Shown one piece after another: positions 9,268 through 17,873 of a stretch of 64,000 nucleotides of DNA. A program made the position numbers and the translations under genes. A model generated the notes under the pieces. That model did no database searches, had not been told where the DNA came from, and worked only from the letters and a program-made list of their open reading frames with translations. The stretch comes from Rheinheimera sp. SA_1 (GTDB lineage: Bacteria; Pseudomonadota; Gammaproteobacteria; Enterobacterales; Alteromonadaceae), in NCBI RefSeq assembly GCF_001669775.1, contig NZ_LXWK01000016.1, forward strand, positions 248,001 through 312,000, written 5' to 3'. Every line of letters starts with the position of its first letter. Positions within the stretch are counted from its first letter, which is position 1.

Positions 9268-10005
9268 TTAAAACTCATACTCCACTGCAAAACGCAGTGT
9301 GTTGTTTACAGTAGAATCGTTGATCGCGAAGATCACCGCAAACTCCCATTTAATCAATTCCTGTTTATCAAAGCGGTGCAGGCCCATCATGCTGGGGCCA
9401 GCGCCCTTGAAGTTTTCACCGGCGTAAAATTCAATGGCGGGTTGGACTTGCGGCAACCAACGATAGCGATATTGCAGCCGGAATTCGCTTTCCAGCTCAG
9501 ACTCTAACGTATTGCCCCATTCATATACTGCCAGTGCATTGAGCGTCAGACTGGTTGGGCCGAACTCTTTTTCCATCAGCACACCGGTGGTGAATTCATA
9601 ATTGTCGTCGTTGTTTTGCCGCTCTAATTCAAATAACAAGCCCCAGTCGGCGCTGTACTCACCTTGTTCTGTTAACATCCAGCGCAATTCCAACTCGTAA
9701 CCGCTTAGTTTATAATCTTCTGGGCTAACGCGCTCGGCCATCACGTACATTTCCAGCGCCATCCGTTCGGCAATCGAAAAGCCATAACCGATTTTTTGCG
9801 CGATATTGTTGTTGTCCGGATGATCAGCTTGTTTTTGAAAAGCAAACCGGTACTCGAATTCACGCTCCAACGGCTGCACATAAGGATGATATACCTTGTC
9901 GACCACCCGACCGTCGGCGCGCACGGCGCCGGTGGATAGCAATAGCAGTCCGCATAACGCTGGCAATATATAACCATAACGCATCGGATTAATCATTTTG
10001 GGCAT
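9268..10005 (-). CDS. Outer-membrane beta-barrel-like protein, last gene of the metal-module operon
   Basis: Exported protein of 245 residues. After a signal peptide (cleavage near VRADG, about residue 31) it shows alternating hydrophobic/polar strands rich in Tyr, Glu and Trp and ends in VEYEF, a typical outer-membrane C-terminal strand. I see no named family beyond a generic outer-membrane/porin-like pattern. GGAGG lies six bases before the ATG at 10005, and the gene overlaps the end of the FTR1-like gene. With the cupredoxin and FTR1-like gene it forms a probable metal-handling trio, perhaps the outer-membrane component; this role is inferred. The short 9161-9267 gap to the convergent Omp85 gene holds no clear terminator. 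Confidence 0.72.
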   Translation of the reverse strand: MPKMINPMRYGYILPALCGLLLLSTGAVRADGRVVDKVYHPYVQPLEREFEYRFAFQKQADHPDNNNIAQKIGYGFSIAERMALEMYVMAERVSPEDYKLSGYELELRWMLTEQGEYSADWGLLFELERQNNDDNYEFTTGVLMEKEFGPTSLTLNALAVYEWGNTLESELESEFRLQYRYRWLPQVQPAIEFYAGENFKGAGPSMMGLHRFDKQELIKWEFAVIFAINDSTVNNTLRFAVEYEF

Positions 10006-10741
10006 TTTTAACCTCCAACCGGCGGCCTAACCACAGTAGCCCCAGCACACTGATCAGCATCGCCAGCAACAAACTGACGCCAGGCGTTGCCTCGTATCCC
10101 ATCAACGCATTCAGAAAATAACCATATTCAGACTGTTCGCTAATCCATTGCTGACTGTCCCAAAGCACTGCGCCTGGCGTTAACCAGTCGGTTTGAATAA
10201 AAATCGCCACCGCCATACTGATTTGTCGTGCGCCCAGCAGCGCAAGTATCAGCGGCAACGACCAGCGCCAGTAGCGCTGGCATTCCAACGTAAAATAATA
10301 CAGCAACACCGCCACACTCAGGCCAATGCCAACGCCCATAGCAGCGCCGAGCCACAAACTTTGACTTTCGGCCGGACTGCGTTGGTAAAACCATAAGTAC
10401 AACACCAGATTGGCGCCGTGGATAATACACAGGCCACTACTGGCGAGTGCCGCCAGCCACATCGGTAACCGTTGCCGCTGACTGTGGTAGATCGCAAGCG
10501 CCAGCAACAGCGCCGTCAGCAAATATAACGCGGCATACAACAGTTCCAGGCCTTGCCCGTCCAGCCAGTTCGAAATCCGACTGAACTGACTGGTTAACAA
10601 CAAAATTCCGCCAACCGCACTGGCAATGAAAATAGCTAACAACCCGCGCCAATGCTCGCGTTGCCACAACAGCAGCATGCTCAGCAGCAGCAACAGCGGC
10701 AATAATTCACGCAAGAACATCACCACGGCGTTAATGAGCAT
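9989..10741 (-). CDS. FTR1/EfeU-like membrane permease with altered REXXE motif
   Basis: Integral membrane protein of about 250 residues and seven helices resembling the high-affinity iron permeases FTR1/EfeU. The C-terminal hallmark is recognisable: FLNALMGYEATPG compares with the GYQEAPS segment of EfeU. The first helix carries MFLRELLPLLL, where classical FTR1 has an REGLE iron-coordinating motif, so the second acidic ligand is replaced by Pro; the second REXXE position is also not evident (GARQISMAV). The start is the ATG at 10741, whose TGATG overlap with the cupredoxin stop region suggests coupling; an ATG at 10774 is the alternative. Iron transport is the family role, but the missing acidic residues leave the ion uncertain. 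Confidence 0.75.
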   Translation of the reverse strand: MLINAVVMFLRELLPLLLLLSMLLLWQREHWRGLLAIFIASAVGGILLLTSQFSRISNWLDGQGLELLYAALYLLTALLLALAIYHSQRQRLPMWLAALASSGLCIIHGANLVLYLWFYQRSPAESQSLWLGAAMGVGIGLSVAVLLYYFTLECQRYWRWSLPLILALLGARQISMAVAIFIQTDWLTPGAVLWDSQQWISEQSEYGYFLNALMGYEATPGVSLLLAMLISVLGLLWLGRRLEVKNAQND

Positions 10742-11162
10742 CAGGCACCCCGGCTGGCTTTTCTTTGTTGCCATCTTTAGTGATGGATGGCGCCGTTAGC
10801 TGCAACCATTGCGCTTGTGGCAACACCACAATCTGGCCACGCGCGCTATCGGGGTTATATTCGCCGATAAACTGATGTTCACCAGGCGCTAACGGCCCGA
10901 CGAATACCACGCCTTTGCCATGGCCGAGGATGACTTTTTCGCGGTTCAGGCTAAAACTTTCAAATTCTTCCGGTGTTGGATCCTGGTTGTGGATCACCAG
11001 TTTTACTTTTTCACCGGCAGGCAGGTACAAAGTGGTAGGCGTAAATAAGTGATCTTTTAATAAAATTTCAAACACCCGGATTTCCGCCTGCAGCGGCAAC
11101 GCCAACAGCAGCGAACAGCTGCTTAAAAATTGCCAGAATTGACGCGAATATTGACTGTTCAA
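10731..11162 (-). CDS. Periplasmic cupredoxin-domain protein
   Basis: Exported 143-residue protein. The signal peptide (1 to about 26, ending LPLQA) is followed by a single cupredoxin domain resembling the EfeO-type domain: FTPTTLYLPAGEKVKLVIHNQDPTPEEFES is compacted as an FxPxxLxLPAG strand, then NxDxxxxEFE, then a GEHQFIGEYNPD turn. The copper-site Cys/His set of blue-copper proteins is not complete, as is usual for the FTR1-partner cupredoxins. It overlaps the kinase stop by 4 bases and the FTR1-like gene downstream, so the three are translated together. It probably binds or oxidises the metal before membrane passage. Confidence 0.82.
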   Translation of the reverse strand: MNSQYSRQFWQFLSSCSLLLALPLQAEIRVFEILLKDHLFTPTTLYLPAGEKVKLVIHNQDPTPEEFESFSLNREKVILGHGKGVVFVGPLAPGEHQFIGEYNPDSARGQIVVLPQAQWLQLTAPSITKDGNKEKPAGVPDAH

Positions 11163-12508
11163 GCCGGTATTTCCACCGTCACTTTTAAACCAGTGCCCAA
11201 TGTTGAAGGGCCAAGTGATAATTGTCCATGATGCAGGCCAACAATTTCTTTAACGATTGCCAGGCCAAGACCGCTACCGGGTGTGCCTGAATTGTGCCGA
11301 TCGCCGCCGACGCGGTAAAACCGGTCAAACACACGGTTATATTCTTCTGGGGCTATGCCTGGGCCTGAATCTTCGACCACGATTTGCAGGTAGCTATTGA
11401 TTTTATTTTGGTTTGGTTTTTTGTGCTGGTTTTTTTCATCAGCAATAACAGATTGCAACTGCAGCCGGATTAACCCTTGCGCAGGCGTATATTTGCTGGC
11501 ATTACCCACAATATTCAATAACAACACCCGCATCGCAAAGGGATCGGCCGCCAGCAGCAGGCCATCTTCAGCATCCAGCGAAATCTGTTGCTGTTTTGCC
11601 AGAATTTGTGGGTACAGTTCGGCGATAACTTCACGGCATAATGATGTTAAATCAATAGCTTGTAGTTTTGCTTTGAAGTGTTCCGGGTTGGTGCGGTTGA
11701 GGAGCATAATTTGTTCAATCAGCTGGCTCATCCGCGCCACACCGTGTTGTAGCGCATTCATCATGCCGTCCGGATCAGCAACCCCCTGTTGCAACCATTG
11801 TTGCTGCGCGTTGTGTAAAGTTACCTGCAATATGGTCAAGGGCGTACGCAGCTCGTGCGCGACATCGGATGCAAAACGTTTTTCACGGATAAAAGCACTG
11901 TCCAACCGCTGTAATAGCTGGTTGGTGGTGCTCAGCATCTGCTTCATTTCTTGTGGCACTTCTGGTAATTGCACCGGCGTTAGATCGTCGGCTTTTTTTG
12001 AGGAGAGTTGTTGCGTTAACCGCCTAAGCGGTTGTAAGCCTTTACTGACCACCAGCCAAATCAGCAGTGCCTGCAGTGGTAAACTCAGCACCACCGGATA
12101 GATTGACGCCAGCACCACTTCGTCGGCGAGCTCCTGCCGTTGCTTCAGCGGTTGTGCCACGATAATGCTGAGCTGCTCCGTCTGGCTGACATAAGTCCGC
12201 CAGCGCTGACCAGCAAAGTTTTGTTCGCTAAACCCTGAAGGCGCATCAATTCGGGTAGCGGGCGCCTGTTGGCTTTTATATTTAAGCGTTTCGCCCTGCC
12301 ACACCTGCACGACCAGTAATTCGCCCGTCGTTGAAGTGTCGGCTTGAAACTGCGGTAATAAACTACTGGCAAGTAACACTAAGTCCTGATCAAACAACAA
12401 ATCCGAACGACTGATGCTGTGCCGATAGCTTTGCAGCGCCGCCAGAAAACTGGTCAGCGTCAGCACTGCAATCAAAATAGTCACCAGATAGCGTCGAATA
12501 GAGGTCAT
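11159..12508 (-). CDS. Sensor histidine kinase, PmrB/QseC-like
   Basis: Membrane sensor kinase of 449 residues and partner of the regulator upstream (4-base overlap). TM1 lies at about 8-25, the periplasmic sensor loop at about 30-130, TM2 at about 132-154, then a HAMP-like linker, a dimerisation domain with FASDVAHELRTPL (phospho-accepting His218), an N box at LLNIVGNASKY, G1 EDSGPGIAP, an F box VFDRFYR and G2 GSGLGLAIV. The sensor loop lacks the ExxE iron motif of Salmonella PmrB, so the stimulus may differ. A Lys/Asn/Gln-rich insert (about 345-365) sits before the G1 box. Its place between acyl-metabolism genes and a metal module suggests it controls its own operon through the PmrA-type boxes. 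Confidence 0.9.
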   Translation of the reverse strand: MTSIRRYLVTILIAVLTLTSFLAALQSYRHSISRSDLLFDQDLVLLASSLLPQFQADTSTTGELLVVQVWQGETLKYKSQQAPATRIDAPSGFSEQNFAGQRWRTYVSQTEQLSIIVAQPLKQRQELADEVVLASIYPVVLSLPLQALLIWLVVSKGLQPLRRLTQQLSSKKADDLTPVQLPEVPQEMKQMLSTTNQLLQRLDSAFIREKRFASDVAHELRTPLTILQVTLHNAQQQWLQQGVADPDGMMNALQHGVARMSQLIEQIMLLNRTNPEHFKAKLQAIDLTSLCREVIAELYPQILAKQQQISLDAEDGLLLAADPFAMRVLLLNIVGNASKYTPAQGLIRLQLQSVIADEKNQHKKPNQNKINSYLQIVVEDSGPGIAPEEYNRVFDRFYRVGGDRHNSGTPGSGLGLAIVKEIVGLHHGQLSLGPSTLGTGLKVTVEIPA

Positions 12509-13164
12509 GCCGGATCCACGCTGTAACCGACGCCGCGCAGCGTTTTGATAAAGTCTTTCGGCAGCTTTTTACGCAAATTGGAAATATGTACTTCCAACGC
12601 GTTACTGGCGACTTCTTCACCCCAGGCATAAAGGCTGGCTTCCAGCTGTTCGCGGGTTTTGATCCGCCCGGCCGATTCCATCAGCACCTTGAGCAACATA
12701 TATTCGCGCCTCGACAGCGCTAACGCCTCCCCAGCCAGCCGCACCTGATGGGCGCTACTATCAAGTTCCACGTCTTTGAGCTTAATCAAATGATGCGAAG
12801 CGGTGCCAAGCCGACGTTCAATCACCCTTAATCTGGCGAACAACTCCGCCAGGGCAAAGGGTTTCACCAGATAATCGTCGGCACCTAAATCGAGGCCACG
12901 AATGCGATCATCCACGCCATCCCGTGCGGTCAGCACCAATACCGGCAAACGCGGAAACTTCTGCCGGGTGGTTTTCAGCACATCGAGCCCATCGATATCC
13001 GGCAGGCCTAAATCCAGCACCACCGCATCACAATCCTGACTGCGGATACTGCTGAGCGCTTGCTCGCCCTGGGTGACATGATTGACGACAAAACCCTGGC
13101 CACGCAGGGCTAAAATCACCCCTTGTGCTAAGGCTTCGTCGTCTTCAACCAATAAAATCCGCAT
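12505..13164 (-). CDS. OmpR-family response regulator, PmrA/QseB-like
   Basis: Two-domain regulator of 219 residues. The receiver has EDD at 7-9, the phospho-acceptor Asp51 in VVLDLGLPD, Thr in LTARD and Lys in YLVKPFA. The winged-helix domain ends with VHISNLRKKLP and LRGVGYS. Receiver and wing match PmrA/QseB closely. The start is set at the ATG at 13162-13164, six bases after GGAAG; an in-frame ATG at 13170 directly abuts that site. PmrA proteins bind CTTAAG direct repeats, and three such sites occur in this window, one at the head of this operon, so autoregulation is likely. No promoter is obvious in the 41-bp gap to the TPR gene. Confidence 0.92.
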   Translation of the reverse strand: MRILLVEDDEALAQGVILALRGQGFVVNHVTQGEQALSSIRSQDCDAVVLDLGLPDIDGLDVLKTTRQKFPRLPVLVLTARDGVDDRIRGLDLGADDYLVKPFALAELFARLRVIERRLGTASHHLIKLKDVELDSSAHQVRLAGEALALSRREYMLLKVLMESAGRIKTREQLEASLYAWGEEVASNALEVHISNLRKKLPKDFIKTLRGVGYSVDPA

Positions 13165-13205
13165 ACACATCTTCCATGTCAGACTGCATTTTTGTTGCTA
13201 CCGGC

Positions 13206-13880
13206 TTATTTACCCAATTTTTTCTGTAATCTGGCTTCCAACACAGCGATATCCTGCTGCCGACCGGCATCGGCGTCTTCACGGCCGACCCGAGCCGGCG
13301 CCTGTTTCGCTAATTCAAGATAGCGCATTGCGTCCTGATAGTCGCGTTTCTCATACAGAAACTCGGCATAAAAATAATTTGGATCAATACCTTGCGGATT
13401 CATGCTCAGTGCCTTTTCCAACAATTCTTTGGCTTTTTTGCTGCTGCCAAAACCAATTGGCCAGCCTGGTACTTTGGAATACAACACACCAAGACTGGTG
13501 TAGGCCGAACCTTGTAACGCTTGTGCATTAATCGCCATTGCTGCCTCAAAATCAGCTTTAGACGATTCCGCGACTGATAATGCGCCCAGACCACCTTTAG
13601 CACCGGCGTAACTTGATTTAATGATGCCGCGCCAAATTAAGGGTTCAGCTTCGCCGGCATGCGCTGCGACCACTGCATCGGCCTGTGCTACTAATGCCGC
13701 AAAGGCTTTTTCGCGCTGATCCTCGGCCACACTATAATTGGCTTGGGCCCAGCCGTGTTGTAGTGGCGCAATATCGGTCAGTGTATCTGCCCATAATAAC
13801 GGACTTAGCAAAATACCTGACCAAAACATCGATGGCAGTAACACTTTGCTGCTGATTAAAGAGTGAATTGATTTCATCAT
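13206..13880 (-). CDS. Exported tetratricopeptide-repeat protein
   Basis: Exported protein of 224 residues. The signal peptide (1 to about 31, ending PLLWA) is followed by helical pairs of TPR type: LIWRGIIKSSYAGAKGG, then AFEAAMAINAQALQG-like, then KELLEKALSMNPQGIDPNYFYAE, then DAMRYLELAKQ. The GFGSSKKAKELLEKAL segment resembles TatT/TRAP-associated TPR proteins. It overlaps the SDR stop by 4 bases (ATGA); the second ATG at 13877 has the better-spaced GAGG. TPR proteins act as adaptors; here the partner may be a periplasmic enzyme or transporter. No specific function can be assigned. Confidence 0.78.
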   Translation of the reverse strand: MMKSIHSLISSKVLLPSMFWSGILLSPLLWADTLTDIAPLQHGWAQANYSVAEDQREKAFAALVAQADAVVAAHAGEAEPLIWRGIIKSSYAGAKGGLGALSVAESSKADFEAAMAINAQALQGSAYTSLGVLYSKVPGWPIGFGSSKKAKELLEKALSMNPQGIDPNYFYAEFLYEKRDYQDAMRYLELAKQAPARVGREDADAGRQQDIAVLEARLQKKLGK

Positions 13881-14746
13881 GACCTCGTCGCGGTAATTTT
13901 TTCAGCAGAATTGCTGAGATTGTTTTGAATTTGCACACTGTCGGTGGAGCCAGCTGCATAGGTGCGGATCACCGCCCGTTTGCCGCCAATAGCTCGGTCG
14001 ACCAGCTCTGGCAGCAGCGCATTTAGTCTTACAAAAAACTTTTCCGGCCAGCCTATATACCAGCGGCTCTGCCCCGTTTGCAGTTGTTGCATCAGCTCTG
14101 CGGCAACGTCATCCGGTTTATCCATGGCATTGCCAAGTTCTTGATTCATCGCCACAACAGCGGCGCTATTTATCGCGGTTTGGGTGGCGCGAGGTGCAAA
14201 ATACAGCACCCGTAGCGCTTTAGATGAAACCTCCCGTTTGAGTGCTTCGGTAAAACCACGCAACCCAAATTTACTGGCGCAATAACCACTAAAACCCGGG
14301 TAGCCAATACTGCCAAAGGCTGAACCAATATTGACGATAGTGGCGGCGGTACGCTGCGAAAGTTCAGGTAACAGCAACTGACAAAGCTGCATTGGCGCTA
14401 ACAAATTCAGCGACATTTGTGCGGCATAATCTTGCTCGGCAGTCAGCGCAAACTGGCTGGTGCCGGCGTTGTTAATCAGCACATCGATGCCGCCGGTTGC
14501 TTTGACAAAATCGGCTAAAGCCTTTAACTCTTCGGTGGCGGTCAGATCTGCACTAAAACAGCTATGGGTTCCCGGCAGTTGCTGACTTAGCAATAATAAT
14601 TCAGCTGGCTGACGCGCAACGAACAGTACACTGGCGCCCGCTGCCGCCAAACGTCTGGCCACAGCACGGCCAATGCCGCCGGTGGCGCCGGTCAGTAATA
14701 CTCTTTTGCCGGCTAGCTGATGATTCGCTGCAATTGCACTGTTCAT
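13877..14746 (-). CDS. Short-chain dehydrogenase/reductase
   Basis: NAD(P)-dependent oxidoreductase of 289 residues. The Rossmann motif is TGATGGIG (19-26), NNAG is at 92-95 and the catalytic set is Ser142, Tyr155 and Lys159 in the YCASK motif. Arg39-like residues after beta-2 (VARQ) suggest NADPH. The last 60 residues have a C-terminal extension with a hydrophobic stretch (KFFVRLNALLPELVDRAIGG) seen in membrane-associated SDRs acting on lipid substrates. It overlaps both neighbours by 4 bases. Within the ligase-oxidase-SDR series it most likely reduces or oxidises a long-chain acyl-derived intermediate. Confidence 0.87.
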   Translation of the reverse strand: MNSAIAANHQLAGKRVLLTGATGGIGRAVARRLAAAGASVLFVARQPAELLLLSQQLPGTHSCFSADLTATEELKALADFVKATGGIDVLINNAGTSQFALTAEQDYAAQMSLNLLAPMQLCQLLLPELSQRTAATIVNIGSAFGSIGYPGFSGYCASKFGLRGFTEALKREVSSKALRVLYFAPRATQTAINSAAVVAMNQELGNAMDKPDDVAAELMQQLQTGQSRWYIGWPEKFFVRLNALLPELVDRAIGGKRAVIRTYAAGSTDSVQIQNNLSNSAEKITATRS

Positions 14747-15465
14747 ACGATGGCCTCAGCAATAACGCTCTTAGCAACAACAGTTTCATCAACCTGCTGA
14801 ATTTTTGCGATACCGTGCGCTGGCGTTAAATTGCGGAAAATATCGCCGTATAAGCGGTAAAAGCAGTTGGCACTATGAATAATCTGCTGCTGATCAGCCG
14901 GGTCAGTAATTTTGTCCATTAGCCCTGCATAAAATTTAATATGTTCCTGATCCAGCGCACCATGTGAGGTCAAATACGAAAAAGCTTTTTTCGGTAGTTG
15001 CAGTTTGCTGGCAATAGTTGCAGCGGCATGGTCGGCCAGTGCGGTTGACGTCCCTTCCAGCACCAACACCATGCCAAAAAAACTTAACGGGCTAATTCGC
15101 CGCACCGAGTCGTAGGCGAAAGCCACCATCAGTTCAGTGGAAAAACCGGGTTGACTGGCGCGGGCCTGCTCTTTGTCATAACCACAGTTTTTGATGTCAT
15201 TAAGGATCCATTCCTGATGGCCCAGTTCCTCTTCGATATACTCGGCGACTGCGTTACGCAGCCATTCTTTCGATTCTGGTAACAAAGCTCCGACCGACAT
15301 CAGTAACGGCGTAGTATGTTTGACGTGGTGATACGCCTCTTTGAGAAAAGCGACATAGTCATCCAGGGTGATTTCGCCGTGGAAACAACGGCTAATCACC
15401 GGTGCTGCCAATAAATAATCTCTAGCCTGACTGGTTGCTGCGACTAATTGCTGATGAAAACTCAT
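14743..15465 (-). CDS. Heme-oxygenase-like diiron oxidase (TenA/UndA-type fold)
   Basis: All-helical protein of 240 residues of the iron-containing redox enzyme group (TenA/PqqC/UndA/HDO superfamily). Candidate metal ligands keep the spacing of known HDO enzymes: Glu43, Glu80 with His83 (EELGH), Glu137 (VLEGTS), Asp172 and His175 (LDQEHIKF). UndA of Pseudomonas uses such a set to turn fatty acids into terminal alkenes; others N-oxygenate or cut C-C bonds. Thiaminase-specific cysteine motifs are not evident, so a TenA role is unlikely. The gene sits between an acyl-activating ligase and an SDR with 4-base coupling to the SDR, pointing to a fatty-acyl or acyl-amine substrate. ATG at 15465 with AGGAGT upstream. 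Confidence 0.8.
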   Translation of the reverse strand: MSFHQQLVAATSQARDYLLAAPVISRCFHGEITLDDYVAFLKEAYHHVKHTTPLLMSVGALLPESKEWLRNAVAEYIEEELGHQEWILNDIKNCGYDKEQARASQPGFSTELMVAFAYDSVRRISPLSFFGMVLVLEGTSTALADHAAATIASKLQLPKKAFSYLTSHGALDQEHIKFYAGLMDKITDPADQQQIIHSANCFYRLYGDIFRNLTPAHGIAKIQQVDETVVAKSVIAEAIV

Positions 15466-15498
15466 ATTAGGTACTCCTGAATTATCGAATGCTGCGTG

Positions 15499-17070
15499 CT
15501 AGTGGCAACAACAAGTGATGGTTGAATTGGGTGTTGGCATTTGCTGTTGTGGCGGCAGTTTTGTATCAGCCGGATACAAAGCCGCGAGTTCACTGGCATA
15601 AAGCCTGGCAATCTCGTCTCGTTTTGGCCGGCCATTGCCGGTTAAGCTGCCTTGCGCTTCAGATAACGGCGTTTGTAACCGGATAAACTGTTCAGCTCTG
15701 GCATAATCGGGTAACTGTTGATTGATGTTACTGACAAAGGCTGCCAGTTGTTCGTCTGTAACGGCCGGGTTGGCGCAATACAGCAGCGCGACACAGTAAG
15801 GTTGAGCATCACCAAACAATACCGCTTGTTGCACTAAACCGGTTTTGGTTAGTTCGGCCTCGACCCATTCCGGATTGACATTACGGCCTGAACTTAAGAT
15901 CAGCAGATTTTTTTGCCGACCCCAGATCACTAAACTACCGTCAGCAGTGATCGATCCCAGATCACCGGTAGCAACCCATTCATTCATCTCAGTCGTAGGT
16001 TCAGCACCGAGATAACCTAAAAATGGCGTTTTTACCCAGATTTCATCAGCAACAATTTTCACTTCAAGATGAGGTAGCGCCTTGCCAACTTGTTGTAACT
16101 GTAACTGACTGACGTGCAAAGCGCTGTGTTCTGACAACGCCACCACCGAGCAGCATTCACTGAGGCCATATCCCTGATAGACCGGTAAACCGCATTGGGC
16201 TGCTTGTTTCAGTAAATCGACCGCGACTTTAGCACCGCCGACGGCAATAAATTTTAAACTCAAAGGCGCAGTCCAGCCCTGGCGGCAAGCATGGATCAGC
16301 AACTGCAACAATTCCGGCACCAGGATCAGCGTTTGTGGCTGCACTTTGCTGATTAAACCAAGTAACAACGTTGGGTTTTCCAACCGGCTGCCGTTAAACC
16401 CCCTGGCGGCTTCCGCTGCGATGAATACTTCACCACCAGCCAGCAACGGCGCATAAATACCAGCGATGTTTTCCAGTAAAGTGGGCAACGGTAACAAACA
16501 TAAATGCCTTGGTGCGTCGAGATTGATTCGGCTAACCAGACTGGTTGCGACTTGCAACTGTGCTGCTGCTGACAGACAGACCCCTTTGGGTTGTCCGGTT
16601 GAACCTGAGGTAAAGGTAATTTTTTGGGTACCTGCCGGGATTGATACCGCAGTAGTCGCGCAACATTGATACAACTGGAAACCGCTGAACTCAGCGACCC
16701 AACGCATATCGTTCGCCGCTAAAAACTCAGGTGCGACGCCAAAAGGCACATCGCTAATTATTAAATCTGGTGCTACTTGCTGTAACACATGCTGCCACTG
16801 ACTATCGCTCAGATATCCCGGCACTGGTACTAAAGTTATGTCCGCCTCTAAGCAAGCCAGATCGAGTAACGCCCACTGCACCGAACTTTGGGCGCGAAAC
16901 ACCATCCTTTGCGCATTCAGAGATTGCAACAAGTGCTGCCAGGCATCTAGCTGATGACGGATTTCCGCCCAGCAAAAACTCTCGCCAGTCATCGCATCGG
17001 TTAAACGGGCCGTGTCAGGGAATTGCAACTGGTTCCTGTTCGATAACTGTTTATTATCCACCACATTCAT
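15499..17070 (-). CDS. AMP-dependent acyl-CoA/acid ligase
   Basis: ANL-superfamily adenylating enzyme of 523 residues. Motifs in order: P-loop TSGSTGQPKG (154-163), the A5 region YQGYGLSECC, A7 TGDLG, the hinge/A8 GRQKNLLILSSGRNVNP and the C-terminal lysine region NGRPKRDEI. The A5/A8 style is that of long-chain acyl-CoA or fatty-acid ligases, including those that feed carrier proteins. The C-terminus ends ITCCCH, a short Cys/His tail of unknown purpose. The start is the ATG at 17070, seven bases after AGGAG; an earlier ATG at 17097 would overlap the previous gene. It probably activates the acid used by the hemolysin-family protein or by the diiron oxidase. Confidence 0.87.
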   Translation of the reverse strand: MNVVDNKQLSNRNQLQFPDTARLTDAMTGESFCWAEIRHQLDAWQHLLQSLNAQRMVFRAQSSVQWALLDLACLEADITLVPVPGYLSDSQWQHVLQQVAPDLIISDVPFGVAPEFLAANDMRWVAEFSGFQLYQCCATTAVSIPAGTQKITFTSGSTGQPKGVCLSAAAQLQVATSLVSRINLDAPRHLCLLPLPTLLENIAGIYAPLLAGGEVFIAAEAARGFNGSRLENPTLLLGLISKVQPQTLILVPELLQLLIHACRQGWTAPLSLKFIAVGGAKVAVDLLKQAAQCGLPVYQGYGLSECCSVVALSEHSALHVSQLQLQQVGKALPHLEVKIVADEIWVKTPFLGYLGAEPTTEMNEWVATGDLGSITADGSLVIWGRQKNLLILSSGRNVNPEWVEAELTKTGLVQQAVLFGDAQPYCVALLYCANPAVTDEQLAAFVSNINQQLPDYARAEQFIRLQTPLSEAQGSLTGNGRPKRDEIARLYASELAALYPADTKLPPQQQMPTPNSTITCCCH

Positions 17071-17071
17071 C

Positions 17072-17827
17072 TCAATTCTCCTGCGCCTGGCCATCAACCA
17101 AAGGTTGGCTGGCTGGCCAAAATTGCTGGGTCAACTGGCTAAGTTTGGCGTCAGCGTTAATCAGCGCTAGCGCCTGCGACAAATCCAGATGACAAACCAT
17201 CGGATGGCTTTGGTAATAGGTCCCCCAGGCGCTGGCGTCACTGCTCAGACGCGCCGGATCGCCTTCGGCCAGAGTCTTTAATTGCAAGCCGTGACGGCTT
17301 AATAAGCTTTGAACTTGTGGTGTCGCGCAGCAGACCAAATGGCGAAAACCAGCCTGATACAGCGCATAAGCAGTGACCACGAACAACAACAAGGTGTAAT
17401 GGCGATTGGCTGAATACAAATTGCCAATTTCGACAATCTGCGAGCGTGACGTCACCACGCCGATATCGCGCAATACAAAACTGATATCCGCGTCCAGATA
17501 TTGTTCAACAAACAATTTTTCTGACTGACCACCGCGCACACCCAGCACCGCCTGTAATGAATCGCGGGCACTGACTGTTAATAATTGCGGCATAAACTGT
17601 TGAATATCTGCGTGATAGGCCGCCGCAAAACCTGCAGCAATAAACTGCTCGACTTGTTGGCGACGTGCATCGGTACGTTGCACCAAACAAACTGTTGGCT
17701 CGTTTTGCACGGTTGGAAGAACTTGCCCGACTGGCGCCCTGGCTGGGCTCGCTGCGGATACCGGCGTTGCAACGGTGCTTAGGACACCAGTGCCACAATG
17801 CTCATGTGTCGAACTAAAGACGGTCAT
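17072..17827 (-). CDS. Thermostable hemolysin family protein (GNAT/LuxI-like fold)
   Basis: A 251-residue protein of the T_hemolysin (delta-VPH) family. Family-defining segments are present: LQAVLGVR (91-98), LFVEQYLD (105-112), IVEIGNLYS (131-139) and WGTYYQ (201-206). The arrangement of strands and helices resembles GNAT and autoinducer-synthase folds, so an acyltransferase activity is more plausible than a pore-forming toxin; that is inference. The first 45 residues are low-complexity and Ala/Pro/Thr-rich with no signal peptide. AGGGG lies before the ATG at 17827. It is the first gene of the operon, directly behind a PmrA-type box, and is followed within 2 bp by the acyl ligase, which could supply its acyl donor. 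Confidence 0.84.
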   Translation of the reverse strand: MTVFSSTHEHCGTGVLSTVATPVSAASPARAPVGQVLPTVQNEPTVCLVQRTDARRQQVEQFIAAGFAAAYHADIQQFMPQLLTVSARDSLQAVLGVRGGQSEKLFVEQYLDADISFVLRDIGVVTSRSQIVEIGNLYSANRHYTLLLFVVTAYALYQAGFRHLVCCATPQVQSLLSRHGLQLKTLAEGDPARLSSDASAWGTYYQSHPMVCHLDLSQALALINADAKLSQLTQQFWPASQPLVDGQAQEN

Positions 17828-17873
17828 ACTATTCCCCTGCCAATTGCGGACAGGGTTAGTTTCGGTGATAAAG

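Noticed and set aside
11397-12101. 234-codon open frame opposite the sensor kinase gene
   Set aside because: Antisense to a clear kinase with all catalytic boxes. Composition (Cys/Ser-rich, no fold) is that of a shadow frame.
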